A stretch of 44,017 nucleotides of DNA from CAWELS01 sp964468205. GTDB taxonomy: Bacteria; Acidobacteriota; Terriglobia; Bryobacterales; Bryobacteraceae. How positions within the stretch are numbered: position 1 is the first letter of the stretch; each line of letters opens with the position of its first letter. This document shows, in pieces, positions 1-8,227 of this stretch. The position numbers and the translations under genes were made by a program. The stretch is from contig CAYXVG010000056.1 of assembly GCA_964468205.1 (NCBI GenBank), positions 1 to 44,017 of the forward strand. Direction: 5' to 3'. Below the pieces are notes generated by a model that saw nothing but the letters and a program-made list of their open reading frames with translations, did no database searches and had not been told where the DNA came from.

Positions 1-121
1 ACGAACCCATCGCCAACGAACCTTACCTGCCAGGGCGGGTGGGAGAACTCCGTCACCCCATCTTTTGCTTAGTATGAATGTCGTCGGGTGGCTCGGCTAC
101 CGGGTTGTCCCCGAGTTTGAG

Positions 122-208
122 TGGTGCGGATGAGAGGACTTGAACCTCCACGACCCAAGGGTCACATGGACCTGAACCATGCGCGTCTGCCAATTCCGCC
201 ACATCCGC
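122..208 (-). tRNA. tRNA-Leu (anticodon CAG), CCA encoded
   Basis: The reverse complement folds as a leucine tRNA. It has a 7-bp acceptor stem (GCGGATG at 208-202 with CATCCGC at 132-126), the D-arm signature GCGGAATTGGCAGACGC, and an anticodon stem CATGG/CCATG around the loop TTCAGGT. The anticodon CAG lies at 174-172. A long variable arm and a TTCAAGT T-loop follow, with an encoded CCA at 124-122. The long variable arm and D-arm sequence are those of tRNA-Leu. It reads CUG codons, which should be frequent in this GC-rich genome. It has its own promoter (228-256) and lies downstream of the AGE-family gene on the same strand. Confidence 0.95.
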
Positions 209-227
209 ACGAGCAGAAGCAACTTCT

Positions 228-256
228 ATTTTCCGCAACGCCCGAGGAACTGTCAA
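228..256 (-). promoter_or_regulatory. Sigma-70-type promoter for tRNA-Leu
   Basis: On the minus strand a perfect TTGACA (-35, 256-251) is followed after 17 bases by GAAAAT (-10, 233-228, 4 of 6 consensus bases). It lies between the stop of the AGE-family gene (280) and the tRNA 5' end (208), so the tRNA is probably transcribed independently with a short leader. Confidence 0.55.
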
Positions 257-279
257 ATGAAACAGCCTCGCGAGTCCGC

Positions 280-1728
280 TCATTTGGTTTCAAGCACAAC
301 CCGGAGTTTCGTCGCAGCGCCGCCGGTAAGGGTGATGGTGCGCTCGCGGGGATCGAAAGCGCCGTGAGGACGGCCTTCGGCCTCGACGTTCCGGATCCGC
401 ACCGCGGGATCGTCCACCGGAGAGACCCGGTGGGGGCCTTCGCCGGCGAGGTGAAAGTAGAGAGTGGCCGGCTCGCCGTGAACATAGAGGCTGAGGTAGA
501 GATAATTGAGCAGCGCGTGCTCCAGCTCGTGGTAGGAGGTCTGCCATGGGCCGGCTTTGCGCTGTTTGCCTCGCGGGGCTCCGTCCGCTCCCACGGCCGG
601 GAAGATGCCGCCGTGCACGGGGTCATGGAAGTTTTCCTCGAAGAAAGTCGCCGAACGCTGGAAATTATCGAGGTACCGCGATTCACCCGTGGCCCGGTAC
701 AGATGCAGTTGGAGCAATGAGCCGTAGATCTGGATCCACCAGTGAACAGTGGGACTGGCGACGGGACGGTGCGGCGGAGCAGCCGCCACGTGGTCCACCC
801 AGGCGCCGGATTCCGAGTTCCATCCGTGCCGGGTGACAAGCTCGCCGGTGTGGCGGCCGGCCGCCAGGTAGCGCCCGTCTCCGGTCTGCTGGTGGAGACG
901 GAAAAGGGCCAGTGCGGCCGTCAGTTGCGCTCCGATGGACGCGGCGTCCACTCCGCCAGCCAAGAACGGCGCGCGTTCCCAGCGGCGGTTGAACTTCGAG
1001 TGAAATCCGTAGAAGAACCCTGTCTCGTCCCGCATCCGTCCCAGGCTGAGATCCATGAGTTCCCGGGAGTAACCGAGCACGGCCGCGTCGCCGGTGGCGA
1101 GATACAAATTCAGAAGAAGCGAACCCACGTAGCCGTAGTGTGCGTGCTTGTTCTTTCCCCAGTCGGCCACCGGCAGGCCGGGGGCGAGTTCCTGAACATA
1201 CCCGCCGAACAAGGTATCGTGGGCGCGCGTGCGGCGGATATCGAGCGAACGGTGAACGCGGGCAATCGCCTCCCCGTCGCCGGTGACGAAGGAGTACATG
1301 GTGAGGCCGACGTTGGTGTAGAGCTGATAGGAAACGGTCTTGCGTTCGTCGAGGGGTGCGCCACCCGGTGTCAGACGGTTGTACCAGCCGCCGTGTTTCC
1401 GGTCCCAGCCATGGTCGAGAAGATATCGCGCTCCCCGGCGGGCCTCTTCCAGGTAACGCTCGTCGCCGGAGAGCAGGTAAACCGCGCAGAAGCCAAATAT
1501 CTGCCGCGCGATCATGGGCGGCATCTTCTGCGAATTTCCCGGTGTCCAGTCACGGGCCAGTTCCGTGTAAAATGCGCCGAGTTTGGGGTCTGGCGCATGC
1601 CGCAGCCAGTTCGGACCCAAGCGCTCCACGGCCTGGCGGCGCCAGTAGCCGGGGTCGAGAAGATCCTCCGCTGCAAACGACGATCCAGGGAGAAGAATGA
1701 GTAGAAGAAACAGTGCGAGCGCAGGCAC
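280..1728 (-). CDS. Exported AGE-family (N-acylglucosamine 2-epimerase-like) protein
   Basis: This 482-residue protein starts at a GTG with an N-terminal signal peptide (hydrophobic core in residues 3-15, cleavage probably near SFAAE). The rest is rich in aromatic residues and has alternating helices typical of the (alpha/alpha)6 barrel of the AGE superfamily. One example is a segment near residue 400 with W, YHELEHALLNYLYL. Family members epimerise or isomerise sugars or hydrolyse glycosides, and the substrate cannot be read here. An exported location is unusual for a metabolic epimerase, so a role in scavenging extracytoplasmic saccharide is possible (inference). It is the last gene of the minus-strand run from the MocR regulator through pdxST and starts 26 bases after the phosphatase-like gene. 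Confidence 0.8.
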   Translation of the reverse strand: MPALALFLLLILLPGSSFAAEDLLDPGYWRRQAVERLGPNWLRHAPDPKLGAFYTELARDWTPGNSQKMPPMIARQIFGFCAVYLLSGDERYLEEARRGARYLLDHGWDRKHGGWYNRLTPGGAPLDERKTVSYQLYTNVGLTMYSFVTGDGEAIARVHRSLDIRRTRAHDTLFGGYVQELAPGLPVADWGKNKHAHYGYVGSLLLNLYLATGDAAVLGYSRELMDLSLGRMRDETGFFYGFHSKFNRRWERAPFLAGGVDAASIGAQLTAALALFRLHQQTGDGRYLAAGRHTGELVTRHGWNSESGAWVDHVAAAPPHRPVASPTVHWWIQIYGSLLQLHLYRATGESRYLDNFQRSATFFEENFHDPVHGGIFPAVGADGAPRGKQRKAGPWQTSYHELEHALLNYLYLSLYVHGEPATLYFHLAGEGPHRVSPVDDPAVRIRNVEAEGRPHGAFDPRERTITLTGGAATKLRVVLETK

Positions 1729-1754
1729 TCACTAGCAGTACCACGAACTGGCGG

Positions 1755-2180
1755 TCAGGATCGAGCCGGGCGTTCCTGGGCGCCAGAGTGGTTCTTCCGG
1801 AGTTCGAGAATCAGTCGCATCACCTGCATCTCGATTTGCCGGGAAACTGCCAGATAGGTATCTTTGTCCGCGCCGATGGGGTCCGGGACGTCCCAGTGCA
1901 GCACGCGGGCCTTGGTATCGAGCGGCAGCATGTGACCGCTCATGTTCACGATAATGTCGAACTCCTCCCACGGCACCTCGTTGACGCCTTTCGGGAAGTG
2001 GTTGTCGAGGCTGATGTTCTTCTCCGCCATCACTTCCTTGGTGAGGCGCGACACCGAGGAGGCCGGATACAGGCCCGCGCTCATGACCCGCATCACATCG
2101 GAGCCATAGGTTTTCGCGTAGCCTTCCGCCATCTGGCTGCGGCAGGAATTCCCAATACACACGAAGAGGACTTTATACAA
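1755..2180 (-). CDS. Low-molecular-weight protein tyrosine phosphatase / ArsC-like protein
   Basis: The 141-residue protein carries the P-loop CIGNSCRS (C8 to R14, CX5R) and a DP pair (D100-P101) in the position of the general acid of low-molecular-weight phosphatases. The thioredoxin-coupled arsenate reductases of this fold need two further cysteines near residues 80-90. Here that stretch reads IVNMSGHMLP, and the only cysteines are C8 and C13. A phosphatase activity, or an inactive relative, is therefore more likely than thioredoxin-linked arsenate reduction, although automated pipelines would probably call it arsC. The start is 6 bases after the pdxT stop, so the two are probably translated from one mRNA. 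No ars regulator or arsenite pump is nearby. Confidence 0.85.
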   Translation of the reverse strand: MYKVLFVCIGNSCRSQMAEGYAKTYGSDVMRVMSAGLYPASSVSRLTKEVMAEKNISLDNHFPKGVNEVPWEEFDIIVNMSGHMLPLDTKARVLHWDVPDPIGADKDTYLAVSRQIEMQVMRLILELRKNHSGAQERPARS

Positions 2181-2186
2181 TTCCGG

Positions 2187-2780
2187 TTATCCTTCAGCCT
2201 CCACTTTATCGAGAAACAAGCGATGCACGCGGCGGTCGGCGGACAATTCCGGATGGAAGGTGGCCACCAGATGCCTGCCCTGTTCCACGAGGACCGGATC
2301 GCCTTGATACCGGGCGAGTACGCGAACGCCCTCGCCGGCGCGGCGGATGAGCGGAGCCCGGATGAAGACGCCTTCGAGGCCGACGCCCGAGAGGGCGCCA
2401 TTCACTCCGGGTTCGAGAGCCAGGACCGCGACTCTGCTATCGATCTGCCGCCCGTAGGCGTTCCGCTCGATTTCCAGATCCACCAGGCCGAGGGATTGCT
2501 GTACCGGATTCCTCACCTCGGCCGCCAGCAGGATGGCTCCCGCGCAGGTGGCGAGAATGGGACGCCGGAGCCCGAACTCGCGGAGCGGCTCGAGCATGTT
2601 TTCGAGGTTCAACAGCTTGAGCATCGTGGTGCTCTCGCCGCCGGGAATGACCAGCCCGTCGAGATCCGCGAGATCCGCGGCGGTGCGGACTTCCACCACG
2701 TCTTCCGCCCCGGCAGCGGCGAGGGCTTTCACGTGCGCTTCAAAATCCCCTTGCAGGGCGAGCACTCCGATTCGCTTCAT
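2187..2780 (-). CDS. pdxT: Pyridoxal 5'-phosphate synthase glutaminase subunit PdxT
   Basis: This class-I glutamine amidotransferase (197 residues) hydrolyses glutamine and channels ammonia to PdxS for PLP synthesis in the DXP-independent pathway. Visible motifs are the start MKRIGVLALQGDF, the oxyanion strand PGGEST (47-52), nucleophile C79 in ATCAGAILLA, and the His-Glu pair of FHPEL (H176, E178). The ATG at 2780 is chosen because the family begins with K-I-G-V-L-A-L-Q-G. The open frame extends upstream over pdxS but has no family similarity there. It lies 43 bases downstream of pdxS. Length is normal for the family. Confidence 0.97.
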   Translation of the reverse strand: MKRIGVLALQGDFEAHVKALAAAGAEDVVEVRTAADLADLDGLVIPGGESTTMLKLLNLENMLEPLREFGLRRPILATCAGAILLAAEVRNPVQQSLGLVDLEIERNAYGRQIDSRVAVLALEPGVNGALSGVGLEGVFIRAPLIRRAGEGVRVLARYQGDPVLVEQGRHLVATFHPELSADRRVHRLFLDKVEAEG

Positions 2781-2823
2781 TGCGTGTGTTGCGGCGGACC
2801 CGGAGCCCGCCGCCCTCCTTCGC

Positions 2824-3723
2824 TTACCAGCCGCGGGTCTGCAGCAGTTCGGATTCGCTGAGCTGCGAAACGTCGAGGCCCGGCATGGCCATGCCGAGTT
2901 GTGCGCTCGCTTCGAGCAGCTTGACGGGATCCTTGTAGAAGGTGGCCGCCTTGACGATTGCCCGGGCGCGGTTCTCCGGATCCTCGGACTTGAAGATTCC
3001 CGAGCCCACGAAGACAGCTTCGGCTCCAAGCTGCATCACCAGCGCCGCGTCGGCGGGAGTGGCGATGCCCCCGGCCGAGAAGTTTGGCACCGGCAGTTTG
3101 CCGTTTTCGTGGACGTACTCCACGAGCTCGAGCGGCGCGCCGAGTTTCTTGGCTTCGTGTACCAGTTCCTCGCGGCCCAGCACGCGCAGTTGCTTCATCT
3201 CCTTCACAATCGTGCGTATGTGGCGCACCGCCTCGACGATATTGCCGCTGCCCGCCTCGCCCTTGGTGCGGATCATGGCCGCGCCCTCGGCGATGCGCCG
3301 AAGCGCCTCCCCGAGATTGCGCGCGCCGCAGACGAACGGGACATTGAAGTCGCGCTTATCGATGTGGTGCTCCTCGTCGGCCGGGGTGAGGACCTCGCTC
3401 TCGTCGATATAGTCCACCTTGAGGGCCTCGAGCACGCGGGCCTCCATGAAATGGCCGATTCTTGCCTTCGCCATCACGGGAATGGAGACCGTTTCCATAA
3501 TCTCCTTGATTTTGCCGATGGGCGCCATCCGGGCCACGCCGCCTTCCTTGCGGATGTCGGCCGGCACCCGTTCGAGCGCCATCACCGCCGCCGCTCCGGC
3601 ATCCTCGGCGATCTTGGCCTGTTGGGCGTTCGTGACGTCCATGATGACGCCACCCTTCAGCATTTCCGCCAAGCCAACCTTCACGCGAAAGGTTTCATCC
3701 AAATACATAACTTTGACCTCCAC
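2824..3723 (-). CDS. pdxS: Pyridoxal 5'-phosphate synthase PLP-forming subunit PdxS
   Basis: This 299-residue TIM-barrel enzyme condenses ribose 5-phosphate, glyceraldehyde 3-phosphate and ammonia from PdxT into PLP. The catalytic residues are visible: D29 in VIMDV, the imine lysine K86 in MAKARIGHF, and K154 in IRTKGEAGSG. The strand DYIDESEVLTPAD and the FSAGGIATPADAAL phosphate-site region are also conserved. Numbering is about five ahead of the Bacillus enzyme because of a short N-terminal extension. A start at the internal Met (residue 6) is equally possible. It follows the MocR regulator by 65 bases and precedes pdxT, so regulation by PLP level through that regulator is likely (inference). 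Confidence 0.98.
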   Translation of the reverse strand: MEVKVMYLDETFRVKVGLAEMLKGGVIMDVTNAQQAKIAEDAGAAAVMALERVPADIRKEGGVARMAPIGKIKEIMETVSIPVMAKARIGHFMEARVLEALKVDYIDESEVLTPADEEHHIDKRDFNVPFVCGARNLGEALRRIAEGAAMIRTKGEAGSGNIVEAVRHIRTIVKEMKQLRVLGREELVHEAKKLGAPLELVEYVHENGKLPVPNFSAGGIATPADAALVMQLGAEAVFVGSGIFKSEDPENRARAIVKAATFYKDPVKLLEASAQLGMAMPGLDVSQLSESELLQTRGW

Positions 3724-3788
3724 AAATCAGATTCCCGTTAGTGAACGTGAATGAGCTTGAATCGACGATCCACGATCATTGACGGCCG

Positions 3789-5267
3789 CTACACCATGGC
3801 CGGCGCGGCGTCGAATTGCGACGCCTGCCGTGCCCGTTCCAATTCCTCGGTGAACAGAGCGCCGAGCGCTTCCATCCCCCGCTCGATTTCCCCGGTCGAC
3901 AGGCCGGCAAAGCTCAGGCGGAGCGCGCCGTTCTGGGACCGGTTCACGGCGAAAACGCGGCCCGGCAAATAGGCGACACCGTGCTCTTGCGCCCGGGGCA
4001 GCAGTTCGCCGGCATCGAGCGGTTCGGGCAACTCCAGCCAAAGATTCATACCGCCCTCCGGCCGGAGGTACTTGCAGCCCGCGGGGAAATGGCGATCACA
4101 TCCCGACACCGCGGCCGCCAGCCGGCGCCTGCCTCCGGCCACGACGCGCTCGCGGTGAATGGCGAGCCGTCCGCTCGCCGCGAAACGCCACAGAACAGCC
4201 TGGGCCAAGTGATCCGTGTGCAAATCGGACCACTGTTTGGCTTCCGCCAGCCGCGCCACCACCGGTCTCGGACCCACTACCCAGCCCACACGCAATCCGG
4301 GAAACGAGATCTTCGAAAAGCTTCGCATCTGGATGACCCGGCCGGAATCGTCGAGTTTCTTAAGCGACGGAAGGGCCTGCCCCTGATATCGAAGATCTCC
4401 ATAGATATCGATTTCGGCCACCACGACGTCAAATTCCCGGGCCAGACGCAGAATCGCCTCGCGCGCCGCGAGGGGCAGCGTCGCTCCGGTGGGATTCTGA
4501 AAGTTCGGCGTCACAATGAGCAGCTTCGGGCGGTCCGCCCTGAAAATCTCCCGCAGCCGTTCAATGTCTAATCCTGCCGGTCCCACGGGCACGCCCGCCA
4601 GCCTTGCCCCCGCCCGCGTCACCACGCGGTGAATGCCCGGGTAGACCGGATCTTCCACCGCCACTGTGTCGCCTCGCGAGACCAGAACGCGTTGCAGCAG
4701 GTCGAGTCCCTGCTGACAGCCATTGGTAACAATCACTTCATCGTCAGGTTTCCATTCGCCGGACTGGCGGGCATCGTCCCGAATATAACCGCGGATGGGA
4801 CCATAGCCGAACGGCGAACCCAATTGCAGGAGGTCGCCGAGACCACGATCGACAACCTCGCGGACCGTCTTGCTCATGGCCTCAATGGGAAACAATTCCT
4901 GCGAGGGCCGTGATGTAGCGAAGCTCACGTCAGCGGACGGCCCCGCAAGCTGGGACGCCGAGGTTACGTCCTCCTCGATCAGAAAATCCCGCCAGCGCAC
5001 CTCCGGGGATTCCCGGCCGGCGGGCGCGCTCACAAAGCTGCCCCGGCCGACGTGGCTGCGGATAAGCCCTTCCGCTTCCAGAAGTTCGTAGGCAGCAGTG
5101 ATGGTAGTCCGATTCAGACCAATTTGACCAGCCAATTCGCGGGTTGCGGGCAAGCGCTCTCCATCGACGAGTTCACCGGCAAGAATCATCTCCTTGATTT
5201 GGATGTATATCTGCCGGTACAGGGGAACCGCGGAATGCGCGTCTAATCTCGGTACGATAACTGCCAT
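3789..5267 (-). CDS. MocR/PdxR-type GntR regulator with aminotransferase domain
   Basis: The 492-residue protein has an N-terminal GntR winged helix (about residues 8-80, LPATRELAGQIGLNRTTI around 39-56). A fold-type-I aminotransferase domain follows. It contains QNPTG (257-261), IDIYGDLRY, and the PLP lysine K319 in RSFSKISFPGLRVGW. MocR proteins sense PLP through this domain, and PdxR members control pdxST. The co-directional position directly ahead of pdxS suggests a PdxR role, but DNA binding has not been shown. The start ATG at 5267 follows AGAGGAG. The frame stays open upstream for 141 codons, but that part is not conserved-looking and crosses the divergent gene's promoter. Confidence 0.92.
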   Translation of the reverse strand: MAVIVPRLDAHSAVPLYRQIYIQIKEMILAGELVDGERLPATRELAGQIGLNRTTITAAYELLEAEGLIRSHVGRGSFVSAPAGRESPEVRWRDFLIEEDVTSASQLAGPSADVSFATSRPSQELFPIEAMSKTVREVVDRGLGDLLQLGSPFGYGPIRGYIRDDARQSGEWKPDDEVIVTNGCQQGLDLLQRVLVSRGDTVAVEDPVYPGIHRVVTRAGARLAGVPVGPAGLDIERLREIFRADRPKLLIVTPNFQNPTGATLPLAAREAILRLAREFDVVVAEIDIYGDLRYQGQALPSLKKLDDSGRVIQMRSFSKISFPGLRVGWVVGPRPVVARLAEAKQWSDLHTDHLAQAVLWRFAASGRLAIHRERVVAGGRRRLAAAVSGCDRHFPAGCKYLRPEGGMNLWLELPEPLDAGELLPRAQEHGVAYLPGRVFAVNRSQNGALRLSFAGLSTGEIERGMEALGALFTEELERARQASQFDAAPAMV

Positions 5268-5378
5268 CTCTCCTCTTGAAGCATACCACATTGGACCGGT
5301 CCTCATCAGCCATTTTTGCGTACCGGTATCGTCTCCGCGCAGCGCGCTTGCGGGGAATGGTACAATTTTTCCATCGCT
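5268..5378. promoter_or_regulatory. Divergent regulatory region with two ACCGGT palindromes
   Basis: This spacer separates the PdxR-like gene (minus) from the triple-Rid gene (plus). It holds two perfect palindromes sharing ACCGGT: GGACCGGTCC at 5293-5302 and TACCGGTA at 5321-5328, with centres 27 bp apart. On the minus strand TGGTATGCT just upstream of the regulator start looks like an extended -10 element. On the plus strand TACAAT (5361-5366) lies 12 bases before the Rid start. The palindromes are candidate operators for the adjacent regulator (inference). Confidence 0.4.
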
Positions 5379-6551
5379 ATGACGCACTGGCCCTTCCTGG
5401 GAGCCGCAGTCCTGTTTGGCGCTTCCCTGATCACGTTCACGGCCACCGCACAGGAACGCAAGGAACCCGCGCACGGGCACCTCGCTCCCGTTCTGGAGAT
5501 CGATAAGCAGAAGGAGCAGAGAACTCAACGATTGGAGGTTCCGCGCGATCCGCCAGCCGTGCAAACCGGTGACCCGCGGCGGCTTGAATTCCATGTCTCT
5601 CCTCTCTCCGGGGACGGCATCCTGTCGAAACAGGCTCGCAACTCGCTGCGCGCGCTGCTCAAGAGGACCCGCAGGAACAGGATCGTTCACCTTCGTGCAT
5701 TCGTCGCCGGCAGCGGAGATACCAGGCGCGTTCAGGATGTGGTCAGCGAGGTCTTCACCGAGCGGAAAGCCCCTCTGCCCTCCCTCAGCGTCGTCCAGAT
5801 AGGGGTTTTGCCGGCGCCGACCGCCCAGGTTGTTATCGAGGCAGTTTCCGAGTCACCGAAGACCATTAACCCCGGAGGGATCGCGTTCATATCGGGACAG
5901 AGCGTCGCCTCGGGCGAAGCGGTGCTCGAGGTCGCGGACCTCGCCAGACAGGCGGTCGAAAAGATCCGCTCCGCCGCGTCCAGCATCAACGTGGATCCGC
6001 CTCAAGACGTCTTGCGCGTTACGTGCTTTTGCAGTTCCCTCGCCGATGGCCGTGAAGTGAGACATGTACTGGCCAAGGCTTTTCCGCGCGCCGCTCTCAA
6101 CTACGTCCAACTCCGGCGCGTCTATACCCGGGCGGCCATCAATTGTGAGGCCGTGGCCAGGCTCCAGGAGCCCGCCGCACGGCCGCTTGCCTTCGAAAAC
6201 CCGGACAATCTCGCCCGGTCCGGCGACTACTCGCAGATCGCGCTGGTTTCCGCCGACCGTCTCGCCTTTAGCGGTACGCAGATCGCTTTCCGTCACCAGG
6301 ACGAAGATGTGCGGCTCGCCTTCGACAGGCTGAACGAATCGTTGAGCAGCAACGGAGCTTCCTTCGAAACCGTGGCCTACTCCCGCTTCTACACTCTTTC
6401 CGGCCCGATCGGCGACAGCATCCGCCGCCTGCGATTCGATTACTTCAGCAAGGAGCCGCCGCCGGCGAACACATTGGTGGAGTTGGAAGGTCTTCCCTCT
6501 CTCGATGCAAGCTTCGCGATGGACGTCATCGCCGTGCCGCAAGGAAATTAG
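5379..6551 (+). CDS. Exported protein of three tandem Rid/YjgF-like domains
   Basis: The 390-residue protein starts with a signal peptide (hydrophobic 5-22, TATAQ before the likely cleavage site). Three repeats follow that each resemble a RidA subunit: about 68-157, 167-263 and 283-387. Each has the pattern strand, long helix, cross-strand with a paired hydrophobic strand (for example VVIEAVSE, INCEAVA, SFAMDVIAVP). RidA is a homotrimer that deaminates 2-aminoacrylate, so three fused repeats could form a pseudo-trimer. The Arg of the canonical P-A-R-S region is not obvious in any repeat (PLPSLSVVQ, PRAALNYVQ, PPANTLVEL), so RidA-type catalysis is doubtful. The start ATG is chosen for the signal peptide. 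The domain call comes from sequence pattern, not a search. Confidence 0.7.
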   Translation: MTHWPFLGAAVLFGASLITFTATAQERKEPAHGHLAPVLEIDKQKEQRTQRLEVPRDPPAVQTGDPRRLEFHVSPLSGDGILSKQARNSLRALLKRTRRNRIVHLRAFVAGSGDTRRVQDVVSEVFTERKAPLPSLSVVQIGVLPAPTAQVVIEAVSESPKTINPGGIAFISGQSVASGEAVLEVADLARQAVEKIRSAASSINVDPPQDVLRVTCFCSSLADGREVRHVLAKAFPRAALNYVQLRRVYTRAAINCEAVARLQEPAARPLAFENPDNLARSGDYSQIALVSADRLAFSGTQIAFRHQDEDVRLAFDRLNESLSSNGASFETVAYSRFYTLSGPIGDSIRRLRFDYFSKEPPPANTLVELEGLPSLDASFAMDVIAVPQGN

Positions 6552-6645
6552 ACGGCGCCTGGCTCGATTCCTCCGGTAAGTCACCAGCGGGGAGTAACCG
6601 CGCTCAGCTTGGCCGCGCCTATTTGATCAGATCCCCTATTCAACT

Positions 6646-6699
6646 GAAGCGGGCTGGTCCACCGAAGAATCCATCCAGACCGGCCCGCTTCTTATCTTT

Positions 6700-6701
<2 letters not shown>
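6646..6701 (+). terminator. Rho-independent terminator after the triple-Rid gene
   Basis: A 9-bp perfect arm GAAGCGGGC (6646-6654) pairs with GCCCGCTTC (6683-6691). It is extended inward by GGTC/GACC after a T-G pair, with a loop of about 18 bases, and is followed by TTATCTTTTT. The T-rich tail is on the plus strand, so it ends the Rid transcript. The convergent cysK stop overlaps the tail, and cysK lacks a T tract on its own side. Confidence 0.75.
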
Positions 6702-7656
<955 letters not shown>

Positions 7657-7677
7657 ATACCGTTTGATCCCGAGACT

Positions 7678-8112
7678 CTAGATTTCCCAATTGGGGATGT
7701 AGGCCGACTGCTTTTCCTTCCACTCTCGCGCCAGCCGGGCGAAAGTCGTGTTGTCAAGGATGTCGGAGACGGCCTTATCAATCTTCTGCCACATCTCCGA
7801 GAACGCTGTATCGACGCGTTTTCGGGCCACCGCCTTCCCGCTCCGGCCCCCTTCCACGAAACGGAGGACTTCCCCAACCGTGATCTGATCCGGGGCCCGG
7901 GCCAGCATATATCCTCCCTCCGCCCCCCGCCGCGACTCGACGAATCCGCCTTGCTTCAAGCCGGCCAGGATCAGCTCGAGGAACTTCTGCGGAATGTTCT
8001 GCCTTTCCGCGATGGAGGCGATCTTCACTGGCGAGGCGCTTTCCTGCAATGTCAGATCGAGAATGGCCTGCAATGCATATTCACCCTTCACTGAGATATT
8101 CAACGGTCCCAA
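7678..8112 (-). CDS. Rrf2-family transcriptional regulator (cysteine-free, CymR-like)
   Basis: The 144-residue protein shows the Rrf2 winged helix: SVKGEYALQAILDL at the N-terminus, the recognition region IPQKFLELILAGLKQGGFV, and the wing RRGAEGGYMLAR. It has no cysteine at all, so it cannot bind the Fe-S cluster of IscR or NsrR. Cysteine-free members such as CymR sense cysteine status, in Bacillus through a complex with CysK. Location immediately upstream of cysK on the same strand supports control of cysteine synthesis (inference). The start ATG gives the standard N-terminus. Confidence 0.9.
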   Translation of the reverse strand: MGPLNISVKGEYALQAILDLTLQESASPVKIASIAERQNIPQKFLELILAGLKQGGFVESRRGAEGGYMLARAPDQITVGEVLRFVEGGRSGKAVARKRVDTAFSEMWQKIDKAVSDILDNTTFARLAREWKEKQSAYIPNWEI

Positions 8113-8135
8113 GCCCTATCCCCCTTTTCTAGTAG

Positions 8136-8164
8136 AGATTACAGTAAATCGATTGCAAAGTCAA
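8136..8164 (-). promoter_or_regulatory. Sigma-70 promoter of the rrf2-cysK unit
   Basis: On the minus strand TTGACT (8164-8159) and TAATCT (8141-8136) are separated by exactly 17 bases, each one or two bases from consensus. The -10 ends 23 bases ahead of the Rrf2 start codon. Confidence 0.7.
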
Positions 8165-8227
8165 CTGAAAGTAACAAATTTACCCCTTCGCGGCCCAATC
8201 TGGTGGGTAAGGTACAATGGCGTCAAA

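Noticed and set aside
53..283. 76-codon open frame on the minus strand with peptide VAELADAHGSGP...
   Set aside because: It is the well-known false translation of a tRNA-Leu gene (122-208). It has no independent support.
3724..3788. Possible operator repeats (GATC, GATCGT) between the regulator and pdxS
   Set aside because: The direct repeats are only six bases long. I cannot separate them from chance.
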